DNA of 64,000 nt from Brevundimonas sp. NIBR11 (GCF_027912535.1 NZ_CP115465.1:786001-850000); one strand, 5' to 3'. Numbered from the stretch's first letter, positions 34,802-44,555 are shown. Notes: generated by a model not told the origin, from the sequence alone. Translations and numbers: made by a program.

Positions 34802-36967
34802 CTAGAAGGTCTTGGTCAGGACCACGCCGTATTGGCGTGGAGGACCGGCATAGCGCAGGCCCGAGTTGACGGCCGCGATATAGGTCTGGTCCGTCAGGTT
34901 CGTTGAGAAGGCGGACAGGATCCAGTCGTCCTTGGCGAAGGTGACCGTGGCGTTGACGATGTCACGCTCTTGCAGAAGGTCGCCCAAGGCCGCGTTGTTG
35001 AAGATCGAGGTGTAGGCCTCGCCGATGTGCGCATAGTCGATGCGAGGGGTCAGGCTGGCGCCGCCGCCCAGGTCGAAGGCGTACTGGACGCCGACGTTGA
35101 AGGTGAACTCCGGCGCATAGCTCTGGCGATTGCCGGAGATGTTGCGGCAGTTGGCGCTGGCGGGCCCCGTGATGGGATTGCAGACGCCCGTCCGGCCGAG
35201 GCGCGGATCGGCGCCGAAGAAGTCGCCCAGCTCCGAGCTCGAAACCGACGCCGCCACGTTGAGGGACAGCGGGCCGAAGAAGGCCTGGGCCGATCCTTCC
35301 AGGCCCATCAGGACCGTATCGCCCTGGACGTTCTGGACCCGGCTGATCTGCGGATACTGCGGGTCGCCGATGTTGACCTGGAAGTCGTTGTAGACGGTGT
35401 AGTAGGCGCCGACCTGGGTGCGGATGCGGCCGTCCGCCATCGTCGACTTCCAGCCCAATTCGTAATCGATCAGGTCTTCCGATCCGAACGTCTGCGCCGG
35501 CTGGTATAGGTTGGGAGCGTTCAGCCCGCCCGTCTTGTGGCCGGTGGCGATGAAGCCGTAAACGAAGTTGTTGTCGTCGAGCTTCCAGTTCAGCGTCAGC
35601 TTGCCGGTCAGCTTCTCATCTTCCAGTTCCTGATCCTGGAACAGGACGATCCCGAACTGGGGATAGGTCGTATAGACGTCGTCGTTGGTCACCGTGGTGT
35701 GGGCGTAGCGCGCGCCAACCTGGACCTGGAGGCGATCGGAAAGGTCGTAGCTGACCTGGCCGAAGACGGCCGCCGTCTCCTTGGGCGTGTCGCCCCAAAG
35801 GTAGATGTCGACGACGTTCTCGGGGAAGCCGATGCGATATTCGGCCGTCGGGAAGGTCTTGGCCGGGAAGGTGGCCATGTCATTCTGGTAGTAGAGGCCC
35901 AGGAGCCAGGTCAGACGCTGCTGATCCGGCGAGATCAGGTTGAACTCCTGGGAGAAGACTTCCTCGTCCAGCTGGTCGTAGAAGGTGTTGTTCCCTACCG
36001 ACGTGCCGTCCAGGTCGGTCGAGAACCGCGACACGCCGTTCTGATAGCCGGTGATGGAGCGTAAGGTCACGCCGTTGTCGAAGGCATAGCTGATGTTCAG
36101 CGACGAGCGGACGAACTCGTCGTGCGCCTCGTTGGGACCGTTGGCAGTGATCTTGAACGGATCGTTGGTCGCCAGCACGGGGTCGGCCGGATAGCCGCCC
36201 AAATTGATGTTGTTGTAGTCGGTCTTGAACAGAACACGCAGTTCCGGGGTCGGCGTCCAGAGCACGCTGGCGCGGACGCTGTTGGAATCGACCTCGCCCG
36301 GATTGCCGCGATAGGGGCCGGTGATCTCGTGGAAGCTGCCGCGCGTCTCGTGATTGCCGGCGAGGCGGACGGCCAAGGTGTCCGAGAGCGGGAAGTTGAT
36401 GGCACCCTGGACCTTCACCTGATCGTAGTTGCCGAGCTGGGCGGCGGCGTAGCCGTTGATGCTGTTGAAGTCGGGGTTGCGCGCGGTGATGAAGACCGCG
36501 CCGCCCGTGGCGTTGGCGCCGGCGAAAGTCCCCTGCGGGCCGCGCAGCAGCTCAAGGCTGGCGATGTCGTAGTAGGGCTCGGTCTGAAAGTAGGCGGGAA
36601 AGGCGGCGACGCCGTCGCGATAGGTGATCACGCCCACGCCGATGGCCGTGGTGGCTTCCGACTTGCCGATGCCCCGAACGTTGAAGAAGTTGCCCTGGCC
36701 GAAGTCCTGGACCGTCGTCGACGGGGCGGCGAACTGCAGTTGGTTCAGCGAGGTCACGCCGCGGTTCTGAAGATCCTGGCCACTGAGCACTGTCGCGGCG
36801 ACGGCGGTGGTCTGCAGGTTCGAGGTGCGGCGCTCGGCCGTCACGACGACCTCTTCCAGCTGGGCCTCGTCCTGCGAGTCGCGGGCGGGTTGTTGGTCCT
36901 GAGCCTGGGCCATGCCGGCCCACAGCAGGGCGACGGCGGACGTGGTCAGCCAGATGCTACGTGTCAC
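34802..36967 (-). CDS. TonB-dependent outer-membrane receptor (ester locus)
   Basis: 721-residue receptor. GTG at 36967 (VTRSIWLTTSAVAL) with AAGGAAAC upstream and signal peptide ending near AQAQD. TonB-box-like EEVVVTAERR, plug domain (NQLQFAAPSTTVQDFGQGN; FNVRGIGKSE; LELLRGPQGTFAGANATGG) and a 22-strand barrel typical of FyuA/CirA-like sphingomonad receptors, ending YGVVLTKTF with terminal Phe. A near-perfect 28-bp palindrome lies about 76 bases upstream. The substrate is probably the ester handled by the downstream esterase, permease and ligase. Confidence 0.93.
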   Translation of the reverse strand: MTRSIWLTTSAVALLWAGMAQAQDQQPARDSQDEAQLEEVVVTAERRTSNLQTTAVAATVLSGQDLQNRGVTSLNQLQFAAPSTTVQDFGQGNFFNVRGIGKSEATTAIGVGVITYRDGVAAFPAYFQTEPYYDIASLELLRGPQGTFAGANATGGAVFITARNPDFNSINGYAAAQLGNYDQVKVQGAINFPLSDTLAVRLAGNHETRGSFHEITGPYRGNPGEVDSNSVRASVLWTPTPELRVLFKTDYNNINLGGYPADPVLATNDPFKITANGPNEAHDEFVRSSLNISYAFDNGVTLRSITGYQNGVSRFSTDLDGTSVGNNTFYDQLDEEVFSQEFNLISPDQQRLTWLLGLYYQNDMATFPAKTFPTAEYRIGFPENVVDIYLWGDTPKETAAVFGQVSYDLSDRLQVQVGARYAHTTVTNDDVYTTYPQFGIVLFQDQELEDEKLTGKLTLNWKLDDNNFVYGFIATGHKTGGLNAPNLYQPAQTFGSEDLIDYELGWKSTMADGRIRTQVGAYYTVYNDFQVNIGDPQYPQISRVQNVQGDTVLMGLEGSAQAFFGPLSLNVAASVSSSELGDFFGADPRLGRTGVCNPITGPASANCRNISGNRQSYAPEFTFNVGVQYAFDLGGGASLTPRIDYAHIGEAYTSIFNNAALGDLLQERDIVNATVTFAKDDWILSAFSTNLTDQTYIAAVNSGLRYAGPPRQYGVVLTKTF

Positions 36968-37042
36968 GATGTTTCCTTCCCCAAATCGTCGACGTTCTGA
37001 CGACGCCGTTTGACGAAGCTCTCACCGATCAGAGCGTGCGTC

Positions 37043-37070
37043 AATGTTAACTCTCGCGAGAGTGAACATT
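37043..37070. promoter_or_regulatory. 28-bp near-perfect palindrome, probable TetR-type operator
   Basis: Left half AATGTTAACTCTCG, right half CGAGAGTGAACATT: 13 of 14 pairs match. It lies between the divergent TonB receptor (start 36967) and EntS-like MFS (start 37198). Size and symmetry fit a TetR-family operator; the regulator at 29372 is the natural candidate. Confidence 0.75.
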
Positions 37071-37197
37071 ATTGCTTGCGATGGCCTGGACCTCTCAGCG
37101 GCGCACGTCCGGAGCGGGGCGGCGAGACAAATGCGGCGAACCTCGATAGGCTGTTCTCAGATGCTCAAAGGCGTGAGGTAGTCGTGGCCGGCGGTGC

Positions 37198-38868
37198 ATG
37201 CGGAGAATGATGCAGGCGACGGGCACGCAGGAGGCGACAGCCTCGCCTTGGAGGTCCGGCATTTTCCGGTCGATCTGGATCGCCAATCTCGCCTCGAATT
37301 TCGGCGGCCTGATCCAGACCGTCGGCGCCGCCTGGATGATGACCGCGCTCGGCGCTTCGTCCCAGTTGATCGCCCTCGTCCAGACCGCCACCGCCTTGCC
37401 GCTTGTTCTGCTGTCGCTTCCAGCCGGGGCGCTCGCAGACAGCCATGATCGGCGTGTGATCATGCTGGTTGCACAGATCTTCATGCTGGCGGTTTCGCTG
37501 GCTCTGGCGATCTGCGCCGCGCTGGGCGTGCTGACGCCATGGCTATTGCTGGGCTTCACCTTCCTGATCGGGTGCGGCACATCGCTGAAGAATCCGGCCT
37601 GGCAGGCCTCGGTCGGAGACATGGTGCCGCGACCGGCCCTGCCGGCGGCAGTGGCCATGAACAGCATGGGATTCAACATCGCCCGTAGTCTCGGCCCGGC
37701 CATCGGCGGCGTGATCGTGGCGGCCACGGGTGCGGCGACGGCTTTCGCGGTCAACGCCCTCAGCTACATCGGGCTGATCGCGGTGCTGGCGGGGTGGAAG
37801 CAGTCGCCATCGCCACGCCTCTTGCCGCCCGAACGTCTGGCGGTCGCGATCGAGGCCGGGCTCCGTTATGTGGCCATGTCGCCGAACCTGAAAATCGTTC
37901 TGATCCGAGCGACGGCGTTCGGCGTCGGCGCCAGCGCCGCTCCCGCGTTGATGCCGTTGATCGCGCGAGACATCGTGGACGGCGGGGCGCTGGTCTACGG
38001 CCTGCTGCTCGGCGCATTCGGCGTCGGGGCTGTCGCCGGCGCTTTCGGTCGCAACCGGCTGCGGGCCTTTCTGTCAAACGAGGTGATCGTTCAGGCCTCC
38101 GGCGTGGCGCTGGCGGTCGGGGTCGGCGTCTCGGCGATCAGTCCGTCTGTCGTCGTGACCCTGCCGGCGCTCGGCCTTGCCGGAGCGGGTTGGGTTCTGG
38201 CCCTCTCGACCTTCAATGTCTCCGTTCAACTGTCTTCGCCGCGCTGGGTCGTTGCGCGGACGCTGTCGATTTATCAGATGGCGGTCTTCGGCGGCATGGC
38301 TGGGGGCAGCGCCTTGTTCGGCTGGCTCGCCGATAGCCATGGAGCCGCCGCCGGCCTCATGATCGCAGGCGGGCTCCAGCTCGCCGCGGCAGGGCTGGGG
38401 TTCTTGCTGCCACTTCCCAACGCTGAGGCGCTGGACCTCGACCCGCTGGATCGGTTCAAGGAACCGGAGACCAGCGTGCCGATCGAACCCCGAAGCGGAC
38501 CCATCGTCGTCACGGTCGAGTACCGGATCGCGGAGGATCGGACCGTCGCCTTTCTGACCGCCATGTCGGAACGCCGCCGCATCCGCCGTCGGGACGGCGC
38601 GCATGGGTGGCGTCTGATGCGCGATCTCGGAGAGCCCAACCTGTGGGTGGAGCGGTATCATGTCGCGACCTGGCTGGACTATGTGCGGCACAATACCCGA
38701 CGCACCCGGGCCGACATGGCCAACATCGATCTGCTGCATCAGCTCCAGGATGAGCGCGAACCAATCCGCGTGCACCGCATGATCGAGCGTCAGCCAAGCG
38801 TGCTGCCGTGGGCGCGAGCGGCTGAAGCGCGTGAGTTCTCGGTCAACGACCCGACCGGACACGTGTAA
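37198..38868 (+). CDS. EntS-like MFS exporter with C-terminal domain
   Basis: 556 residues. Residues 20-420 are a twelve-helix MFS of the MFS_3/EntS type (WIANLASNFGGLIQTVGAAW; SLPAGALADSHDRR; CGTSLKNPAWQASVGDMVP; AAVAMNSMGFNIARSLGPAI). A hydrophilic cytoplasmic extension of about 125 residues follows (VVTVEYRIAEDRTVAFLTAM; WVERYHVATWLDYVRHNTRR), which looks like a dimeric alpha/beta-barrel-type domain and occurs in this subfamily. ATG at 37198; ATG at 37207 is an alternative. Divergent from the receptor, across the 28-bp palindrome. Confidence 0.88.
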   Translation: MRRMMQATGTQEATASPWRSGIFRSIWIANLASNFGGLIQTVGAAWMMTALGASSQLIALVQTATALPLVLLSLPAGALADSHDRRVIMLVAQIFMLAVSLALAICAALGVLTPWLLLGFTFLIGCGTSLKNPAWQASVGDMVPRPALPAAVAMNSMGFNIARSLGPAIGGVIVAATGAATAFAVNALSYIGLIAVLAGWKQSPSPRLLPPERLAVAIEAGLRYVAMSPNLKIVLIRATAFGVGASAAPALMPLIARDIVDGGALVYGLLLGAFGVGAVAGAFGRNRLRAFLSNEVIVQASGVALAVGVGVSAISPSVVVTLPALGLAGAGWVLALSTFNVSVQLSSPRWVVARTLSIYQMAVFGGMAGGSALFGWLADSHGAAAGLMIAGGLQLAAAGLGFLLPLPNAEALDLDPLDRFKEPETSVPIEPRSGPIVVTVEYRIAEDRTVAFLTAMSERRRIRRRDGAHGWRLMRDLGEPNLWVERYHVATWLDYVRHNTRRTRADMANIDLLHQLQDEREPIRVHRMIERQPSVLPWARAAEAREFSVNDPTGHV

Positions 38869-38900
38869 TAGCCAGCGACAGCATCCTAGGGTAAGGGCGA

Positions 38901-38929
38901 TTGACGGATTGGTCAGGCCAAAATAACTC
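38901..38929 (+). promoter_or_regulatory. Promoter with embedded operator before the lyase-like gene
   Basis: TTGACG (38901-38906) and TAACTC (38924-38929) at 17-base spacing could be the promoter. Between them, ATTGGTCAGGCCA (38908-38920) is the reverse complement of TGGCCTGACCAAT, matching 12 of 13 bases of a site before the TonB receptor at 40071. Resembles hexuronate GntR-family operators. Confidence 0.5.
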
Positions 38930-38961
38930 TAGGCGGTCGTTTTCTGTGCCGGAGCCCCATC

Positions 38962-40029
38962 GTGAAAACCGGTATCGCCATTCTGACGCTGATCCTGCTG
39001 TTCGCCATTCCGGCGCAAGCTCAGGACTATGCGATCTTCAGCCCTCGCATGGCTGCGGCTCTCACGTCGGCGGCCACCTCCGAAGAAGGCAGGGCGACGA
39101 TCGCGAGAGCTGATGCCGCGCTCATGCGGACGCCAGGCCCGCTGCCGGTCGTGCACACCGAGGGCACGCTCCCTGGGCAGGGCGTACGTGACGAAAGCCT
39201 GATCGCGCGGCGCGACCTGCCGGCCATGCTGGATTTGGCGCTCGCCTACCGCATCACGGGCGAGCCGAGATACCTAGCCGCGGCCGACCGATTCCTGCGG
39301 GCCTGGGCGCGGACTTACCTGGTGTCCCTCAATCCCATCGACGAGACCAATTTTGACGCCATGATCCTGGCGTACGACCTGACCGAGGCGGATCTGACGC
39401 CGGAAACTCAGGCATCGGTGAACGCTTTCCTGCGCGATCTGGCCGAGGGGTATCTCGACGCCATGGACGGAGCGCCCCGTCATTTCTACACCAACTGGCA
39501 GAGTCATCGGATCAAGATCGCCTCGCTGGCTGCATTCCAACTCGGCGATCCCCGCCTGATCGAGCGAACCTTCGAGGATTATCAGAAACATGTGGCCGGC
39601 AACATCCTGGCCGACGGGACGGTGTTCGACTTCCACGAACGCGATGCCATCCATTACGTGCTCTACAACGTCGATCCGATGATGATGGCGGGCCTGGCGG
39701 CTCAGGAGCATGGCCTGGACTGGTTCGACTGGAAGAATGCGTCCGGGACCGCCGTACCCTCCGTCATCGACTGGCTTATGCCCTTTGTGCAAGGGATCAA
39801 GACCCACGAGGAGTTCGTCCATTCGCGGATCGCGTTCGACGCCCAGCGTCTGGCGGCGGGACAAACGGAGTATGCGGGGCCCTGGCGACCGGAGCGGGCC
39901 GTAAACACCTTGGCGCTCGCGACCCTTCTCGACGAACGCTACGCCCCGGCGCTGGACGATCTCCTTGCAGCCACCGATCGACGTCCGGCTCCCTGGATAC
40001 GCCTGTATCGCGAAGCGAGCGTTCGCTAG
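38962..40029 (+). CDS. Exported alginate-lyase-fold protein (PL5/PL38-like)
   Basis: 355 residues, GTG start at 38962 with GGAG eight bases upstream, signal peptide MKTGIAILTLILLFAIPAQAQ. The mature protein matches the Alginate_lyase (PF05426) alpha/alpha-toroid: DLALAYRITGEPRYLAAADRF, then NFDAMILAYDLTEA, and the conserved catalytic-cleft block FYTNWQSHRIKIASLAAFQL, then DGTVFDFHERDAIHY. The NWQSH arrangement differs from the NNH of classical PL5 alginate lyases, so glucuronan or another uronate polymer is as likely as alginate. It precedes a TonB receptor and shares a putative operator with it. Confidence 0.82.
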   Translation: MKTGIAILTLILLFAIPAQAQDYAIFSPRMAAALTSAATSEEGRATIARADAALMRTPGPLPVVHTEGTLPGQGVRDESLIARRDLPAMLDLALAYRITGEPRYLAAADRFLRAWARTYLVSLNPIDETNFDAMILAYDLTEADLTPETQASVNAFLRDLAEGYLDAMDGAPRHFYTNWQSHRIKIASLAAFQLGDPRLIERTFEDYQKHVAGNILADGTVFDFHERDAIHYVLYNVDPMMMAGLAAQEHGLDWFDWKNASGTAVPSVIDWLMPFVQGIKTHEEFVHSRIAFDAQRLAAGQTEYAGPWRPERAVNTLALATLLDERYAPALDDLLAATDRRPAPWIRLYREASVR

Positions 40030-40070
40030 CGGCGGTCGCCTAGCCAGAGATGGCAGGCCAATTTTAAAAG

Positions 40071-40083
40071 TGGCTTGACCAAT
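40071..40083 (+). promoter_or_regulatory. Second copy of the shared 13-bp operator motif
   Basis: TGGCTTGACCAAT, overlapping a TTGACC -35-like hexamer at 40075-40080 and located 61 bases before the receptor start. It matches the reverse complement of 38908-38920 at 12 of 13 bases. Confidence 0.5.
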
Positions 40084-40143
40084 TGGGAGAACGTCGTACG
40101 GTGCAGCTCAGCCGTCGATCGAGAACGGCGTGGGGTTGGAAAC

Positions 40144-43100
40144 ATGATCAGACAACGGACGCTCCTTCTGGGCGCGGCGAGCGCGTTCGCGCTGGGCGGC
40201 TCCATCCTCTGCGCCGGCGTCGCCGCAGCGCAGACGTCGGCCGCGACATCGTCTCAAACCGAGGCTCAGGACGACACGCTGGACGAAGTCGTCGTCACCG
40301 GGTTCCGCGGGGCCTATGCCAGCGCCCTAGCGACCAAACGCAACTCGGATCAGATCACGGATTCGATCTCATCTGATGGTCTAGGACGGTTCCCCGACCT
40401 GAACGTCGGCGAGGCGATCCAGCGGCTGCCGGGGGTGCAGATCAACCGCGAAGCCGACAGCCGCAACGCCACGATCAGCCTGCGCGGCCTGCCGGGTTCC
40501 TTTGCGCGCACGACACTGAACGGCTCCGGGTTCGCCGATCCGATCCTGTCGACCTCGACCAACATGGGATCGACGCCGCTGGGCGCGTTCAACTCCGACA
40601 TTTTCTCCGGGATCACCATCATCAAGTCGCCCGACGCCTCGAACGTCGCCGGCGGCCTGTCCGGCATTATCGACCTCAGGATCGCGCCGGCCCTGTCACG
40701 TCGCGACGGCGGTTTCGTAAAAGCGGCGTACGAATACAACGACCTGGGAAGCCAGGGGTCGCCGTCCTACACGGTGGCTTACAACACCCATCTCAGCGAA
40801 GACTTCGCGGTCTTCGGGACCTTGGCCTTCAAGGAAGAAAACTTCCGCCGCGACTCGATCACGGTCAACAGCTGGGCCAATCGCCTCGGCTCGATCCAGG
40901 TGGGCAACCAGGCCGCGCCGGGCGCTAACCCGATCTATGACGCCCTGATCGCGGCCAACCCGGGCGGGGTCTACTACCCCAGCCAGATGCGCCAATTCGT
41001 GCGCCAGAACCGAGGCGACGTCTTCACCGGCGCCGGCGGGTTCGAATGGCAAGCGACCGACCAGGTGCGCTTCGGCCTGACCAGCTTCTACACCAAGCGC
41101 CAGCTGGACGAGGGCACGAACCACCTTCTCTACATCGAGAACGGCGCGGGCCAGAACACCAACACCGCTCTGAACGCGACCTCGGCCGTCACTCACTTCA
41201 CCAGCTTGGGCACGCCCTATGTCGCAGCCGACGGGCGGGCCTACATCAACACCTTCACCTCCGAGAACGCCCAGACCTTCGACTCCATCCGCTCCGAACC
41301 GGTGACCCAGCGGGTCTGGGCCGTCAATCCGACGGTGACCTTCGAGAACGACGACTGGCAGGCCACGCTGGAGGGCACGATTTCGCGCGCCGAGGCGCGA
41401 TCGGACCAGATCGAACTCGACATCGTCCAGAACGCCTATCGCAATCTGGGGCCGGCAGGTCTGAACGGCATCACGTCGTCGGTCTTTACGGGCGGGAACG
41501 ACCTGTCCCGGTTCCGGATCCTGCTGAACACGCCGAACGCGACCCATATCCCTGTCAGCGGCTACACCATACCCGTGGCGGCCAACTCGGTGACCCAGGT
41601 CAGCGCGGTCATGCCGGGACAACTCGCGACGGTGGCGGGCGACCGTTTTGGTGTCACGGGTACGAATGGCCGAGCCCTGACGGAACTTGACGCCGTTCAG
41701 TTCGACCTGACGCGGACGCTGAACGGGCCGATCCTGACGTCGCTGACGGGCGGGCTTCGCTTCGAATCCGCGTCCTTCGCCTCCACGGGTTCGCGCAACA
41801 GCGCCATGGGCATCAATCTGGCAGGGCTGACCCAGTCGATCTCCGAGGTGAATCCCTACGCCGGCGATTTCTTCGGGGGCGAGGCGGGGGGCTACACCTC
41901 CAACTGGCGCAATGTGAACGTACGCCAGGTCCTGGCCGCCATCACGCCGGTGAACACCGCCCTGCGGACCGCCGCCAACCCGAACGGTCTGACCAACCAG
42001 TTCCTCCTGGACCCGTCGACCGGGGTGTTCCTGACCACCTATGGTCTGGTGAACAACTATTGGGATCCGAACTACTGGAACAATAACTTCACAAATTCCA
42101 ACGACACCTTCTCCGCCTACGGCATGGCGAAGTTCGACACCGAGGTGTTCGGCTTCCGGGCGCAGGGCAACGTCGGGCTGCGCTACGAGAAGTTGGACAC
42201 CTCAATCGTCGCTCTGGACTGCCAGGGGTGCTCGTCGGTGCGCGCGACCGCGGCCGGCGCGGTGAACCACTTCGTCACCGAGCGCACCTACGGCAGCGAC
42301 AACGATTACTGGCTGCCGTCGGCGATGGCCAAGATCGACCTGACGGACGATCTGGTCCTGCGCGCCGCCTACTACAGGACCTATGTCCGGCCCCAGCCGC
42401 GCGACAACGTGCCGATCACCTCGGTGCTGACGCCGGACCCGGCGGTCGTGAACTCGCCCTATACGATCACTATCGGTGCGACCAACCTGTCGCCCTATAC
42501 CTCCGACGCCTACGACCTTGCGCTGGAATGGTACAACCGGCCGGGCGGGGTGTTCGCCGTGTCCCTGTATCAGAAGGATGTGGAGGGCTATATCGGGCCG
42601 ATCGTCGATCCGACCCGGCTGTGCCCGTCGAACGGCCTGATCAACGGCGTCGATTTCGGCCTGGGCCCGCTGACGATTTCCGGCACCAACTGCCTGACCG
42701 CCGCCGGCGTGCAGGTGCAGGCCAGCGGCAGCACCAACCAGGACCCGATCACGGTGCGTGGCGCCGAACTGGCGGTGCAGCAGAACCTCGACTTCCTGCC
42801 AGGCTGGCTGTCGCACTTCGGCGGCGCGGCCAACTTCACCTACATCGATATCGAGGGCACGACGGGCGCCGGCGTCCCGATCACCCTGCCCAGCGTGTCG
42901 CGCAAGAACGTCAACCTGATCGGCTACTATGAGACCGACGACTTCGGCATCCGCCTGACCTGGAACTGGCGTGGAGACTACGATCTGGCCGCCGGCAACA
43001 GCTTCGTCGGCGACGCCCGCACGGTGAAGTCGCGGTCCCAGCTCGATGCGTCGGCGTCCTACAACGTCAACGACCGGATCACAATTTCGGCGGACGCCTT

Positions 43101-43209
43101 CAACCTGACGGATGCGACGCGGTCGGAATACCAGTCCGACCCGATGCTGCCGCGCCGGATCGACTATGACGGACGAACCTACCAGCTGACGCTTCGCGCC
43201 ACATTCTGA
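40144..43209 (+). CDS. Large TonB-dependent receptor (uronate side)
   Basis: 1021-residue receptor of the carbohydrate-type (CUT) subfamily. ATG at 40144 (MIRQRTLLLGAASAFALGGS); signal peptide ends near VAAAQT. TonB box DEVVVTGFR, plug SDGLGRFPDLNVGEAIQRLP, ATISLRGLPGSFARTTLNG, FSGITIIKSPDASNVAGGLS; long barrel ending LTLRATF with terminal Phe. It is clearly paralogous to the receptor at 56593: the same plug blocks, barrel motifs and C-terminal pattern. It follows the lyase-like gene by 114 bases and ends in a strong terminator. Likely imports uronate oligosaccharides. Confidence 0.94.
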   Translation: MIRQRTLLLGAASAFALGGSILCAGVAAAQTSAATSSQTEAQDDTLDEVVVTGFRGAYASALATKRNSDQITDSISSDGLGRFPDLNVGEAIQRLPGVQINREADSRNATISLRGLPGSFARTTLNGSGFADPILSTSTNMGSTPLGAFNSDIFSGITIIKSPDASNVAGGLSGIIDLRIAPALSRRDGGFVKAAYEYNDLGSQGSPSYTVAYNTHLSEDFAVFGTLAFKEENFRRDSITVNSWANRLGSIQVGNQAAPGANPIYDALIAANPGGVYYPSQMRQFVRQNRGDVFTGAGGFEWQATDQVRFGLTSFYTKRQLDEGTNHLLYIENGAGQNTNTALNATSAVTHFTSLGTPYVAADGRAYINTFTSENAQTFDSIRSEPVTQRVWAVNPTVTFENDDWQATLEGTISRAEARSDQIELDIVQNAYRNLGPAGLNGITSSVFTGGNDLSRFRILLNTPNATHIPVSGYTIPVAANSVTQVSAVMPGQLATVAGDRFGVTGTNGRALTELDAVQFDLTRTLNGPILTSLTGGLRFESASFASTGSRNSAMGINLAGLTQSISEVNPYAGDFFGGEAGGYTSNWRNVNVRQVLAAITPVNTALRTAANPNGLTNQFLLDPSTGVFLTTYGLVNNYWDPNYWNNNFTNSNDTFSAYGMAKFDTEVFGFRAQGNVGLRYEKLDTSIVALDCQGCSSVRATAAGAVNHFVTERTYGSDNDYWLPSAMAKIDLTDDLVLRAAYYRTYVRPQPRDNVPITSVLTPDPAVVNSPYTITIGATNLSPYTSDAYDLALEWYNRPGGVFAVSLYQKDVEGYIGPIVDPTRLCPSNGLINGVDFGLGPLTISGTNCLTAAGVQVQASGSTNQDPITVRGAELAVQQNLDFLPGWLSHFGGAANFTYIDIEGTTGAGVPITLPSVSRKNVNLIGYYETDDFGIRLTWNWRGDYDLAAGNSFVGDARTVKSRSQLDASASYNVNDRITISADAFNLTDATRSEYQSDPMLPRRIDYDGRTYQLTLRATF

Positions 43210-43233
43210 CGACGATACTCCCCGAAACTGGGC

Positions 43234-43267
43234 ATGGAGGGCGGCCTTGGTCGTCCTCCATCTTTTT
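43234..43267 (+). terminator. Intrinsic terminator after the TonB receptor
   Basis: ATGGAGGGCG and CGTCCTCCAT (43234-43243 and 43252-43261) form a 10-bp stem with one G-T pair and an 8-base loop, followed by CTTTTT. It separates the receptor from manD, 16 bases further on. Confidence 0.88.
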
Positions 43268-43283
43268 CCTCCCGGACTAGCTG

Positions 43284-44555
43284 ATGAATTTCCACGACCG
43301 AACGACCGATCTAAAGGCCGGCCTCACAGGGCATTCGCCCAGTTTGGAGCCTATCGCGAAGGTCCAGGTCATCATCACCTGCCCGGGGCGCAATTTCGTC
43401 ACTCTGAAGATCACCACTGAAAGCGGCGTCACGGGTCTGGGAGACGCGACGCTGAACGGGCGAGAACAGGCGGTCGTCGCCTATCTTGAAGAGCATATCG
43501 CGCCCTTGCTGATCGGCCGCGACGCGCACCGGATCGAGGACAGTTGGAACACGCTCCACAGGGGCGCTTACTGGCGCGGCGGCCCGGTGGACATGACGGC
43601 GCTGGCAGCGGTCGATGTGGCCCTTTGGGACATCAAGGCCAAGCTGGCGGGCCTGCCCCTGTATCAGCTTCTCGGCGGTGCGAGCCGGAGCGGGGTGACC
43701 GTCTATGGCCACGCCAATGGCGAGACGATCGAGGACACCATCGCCGAGGCCCGGAAATACGTCGCCATGGGCTACAAGGCTGTGCGCCTCCAGTCCGGCG
43801 TGCCCGGGCTCGGCAGCACTTACGGGGTGTCCAAGGACAAGATGTTCTACGAGCCGGCGGACGGGACCCTGCCGACCGAAAACCTCTGGTCGACCTCGCG
43901 CTACATGAAGAGCGTGCCGGACCTGTTCGCCGCGGCCCGAGACGCCTTGGGCTGGGACGTCGAGCTGTTGCACGACGTGCATCATCGGCTGACGCCGATC
44001 CAGGCCGGGCGGCTGGGTAATGACTTGGAGCCATACCGCCTGTTCTGGCTGGAGGACGCGGTGCCGGCCGACAATCAAGCCGCCTTCCGCACCATCCGTG
44101 CGCACACGACCACGCCGCTGGCGGTGGGCGAAATCTTCTCCTCGATCTGGTCGTGCAAGACCCTGATCGAGGAAGGGCTGATCGATTATATCCGGGCCAC
44201 CGTGGTCCACGCGGGCGGGATCAGCCATCTGCGCAAGATCGCGACCCTTGCCGAGATCCATCACGTGAAGACCGGGTGTCACGGGGCGACCGACCTGTCG
44301 CCGGTGACGATGGCGGCGGCGCTCCATTTCGGCCTGTCGGTGTCGAACTTCGGGCTGCAGGAATACATGCGTCATACGGCCGAGACGGACGCCGTGTTCC
44401 CGCACGCCTACACCTTCTCCGAGGGGATGATGCACCCCGGCGATGCGCCGGGTCTGGGGGTGGAGCTCGACGAAACGCTTGCCGCGACCTTCCCCTACAA
44501 GCGCGCCTATCTGCCGGTGAACCGGCTCGAGGACGGTACGGCCTTCTACTGGTGA
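43284..44555 (+). CDS. manD: D-mannonate dehydratase ManD (enolase superfamily)
   Basis: 423-residue enzyme that dehydrates D-mannonate (and sometimes D-gluconate) to 2-keto-3-deoxygluconate. Family blocks: [36 protein letters not shown], the catalytic-loop YGHANG and [15 protein letters not shown], metal ligands in [23 protein letters not shown] and [10 protein letters not shown], and [15 protein letters not shown]. The N-terminus is about 20 residues longer than in characterised ManDs ([13 protein letters not shown]...), with no internal start nearby. It lies tail to tail with GH105, 13 bases apart. No uxaC, uxuB or KDG kinase is in the window. Confidence 0.93.
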   Translation: MNFHDRTTDLKAGLTGHSPSLEPIAKVQVIITCPGRNFVTLKITTESGVTGLGDATLNGREQAVVAYLEEHIAPLLIGRDAHRIEDSWNTLHRGAYWRGGPVDMTALAAVDVALWDIKAKLAGLPLYQLLGGASRSGVTVYGHANGETIEDTIAEARKYVAMGYKAVRLQSGVPGLGSTYGVSKDKMFYEPADGTLPTENLWSTSRYMKSVPDLFAAARDALGWDVELLHDVHHRLTPIQAGRLGNDLEPYRLFWLEDAVPADNQAAFRTIRAHTTTPLAVGEIFSSIWSCKTLIEEGLIDYIRATVVHAGGISHLRKIATLAEIHHVKTGCHGATDLSPVTMAAALHFGLSVSNFGLQEYMRHTAETDAVFPHAYTFSEGMMHPGDAPGLGVELDETLAATFPYKRAYLPVNRLEDGTAFYW

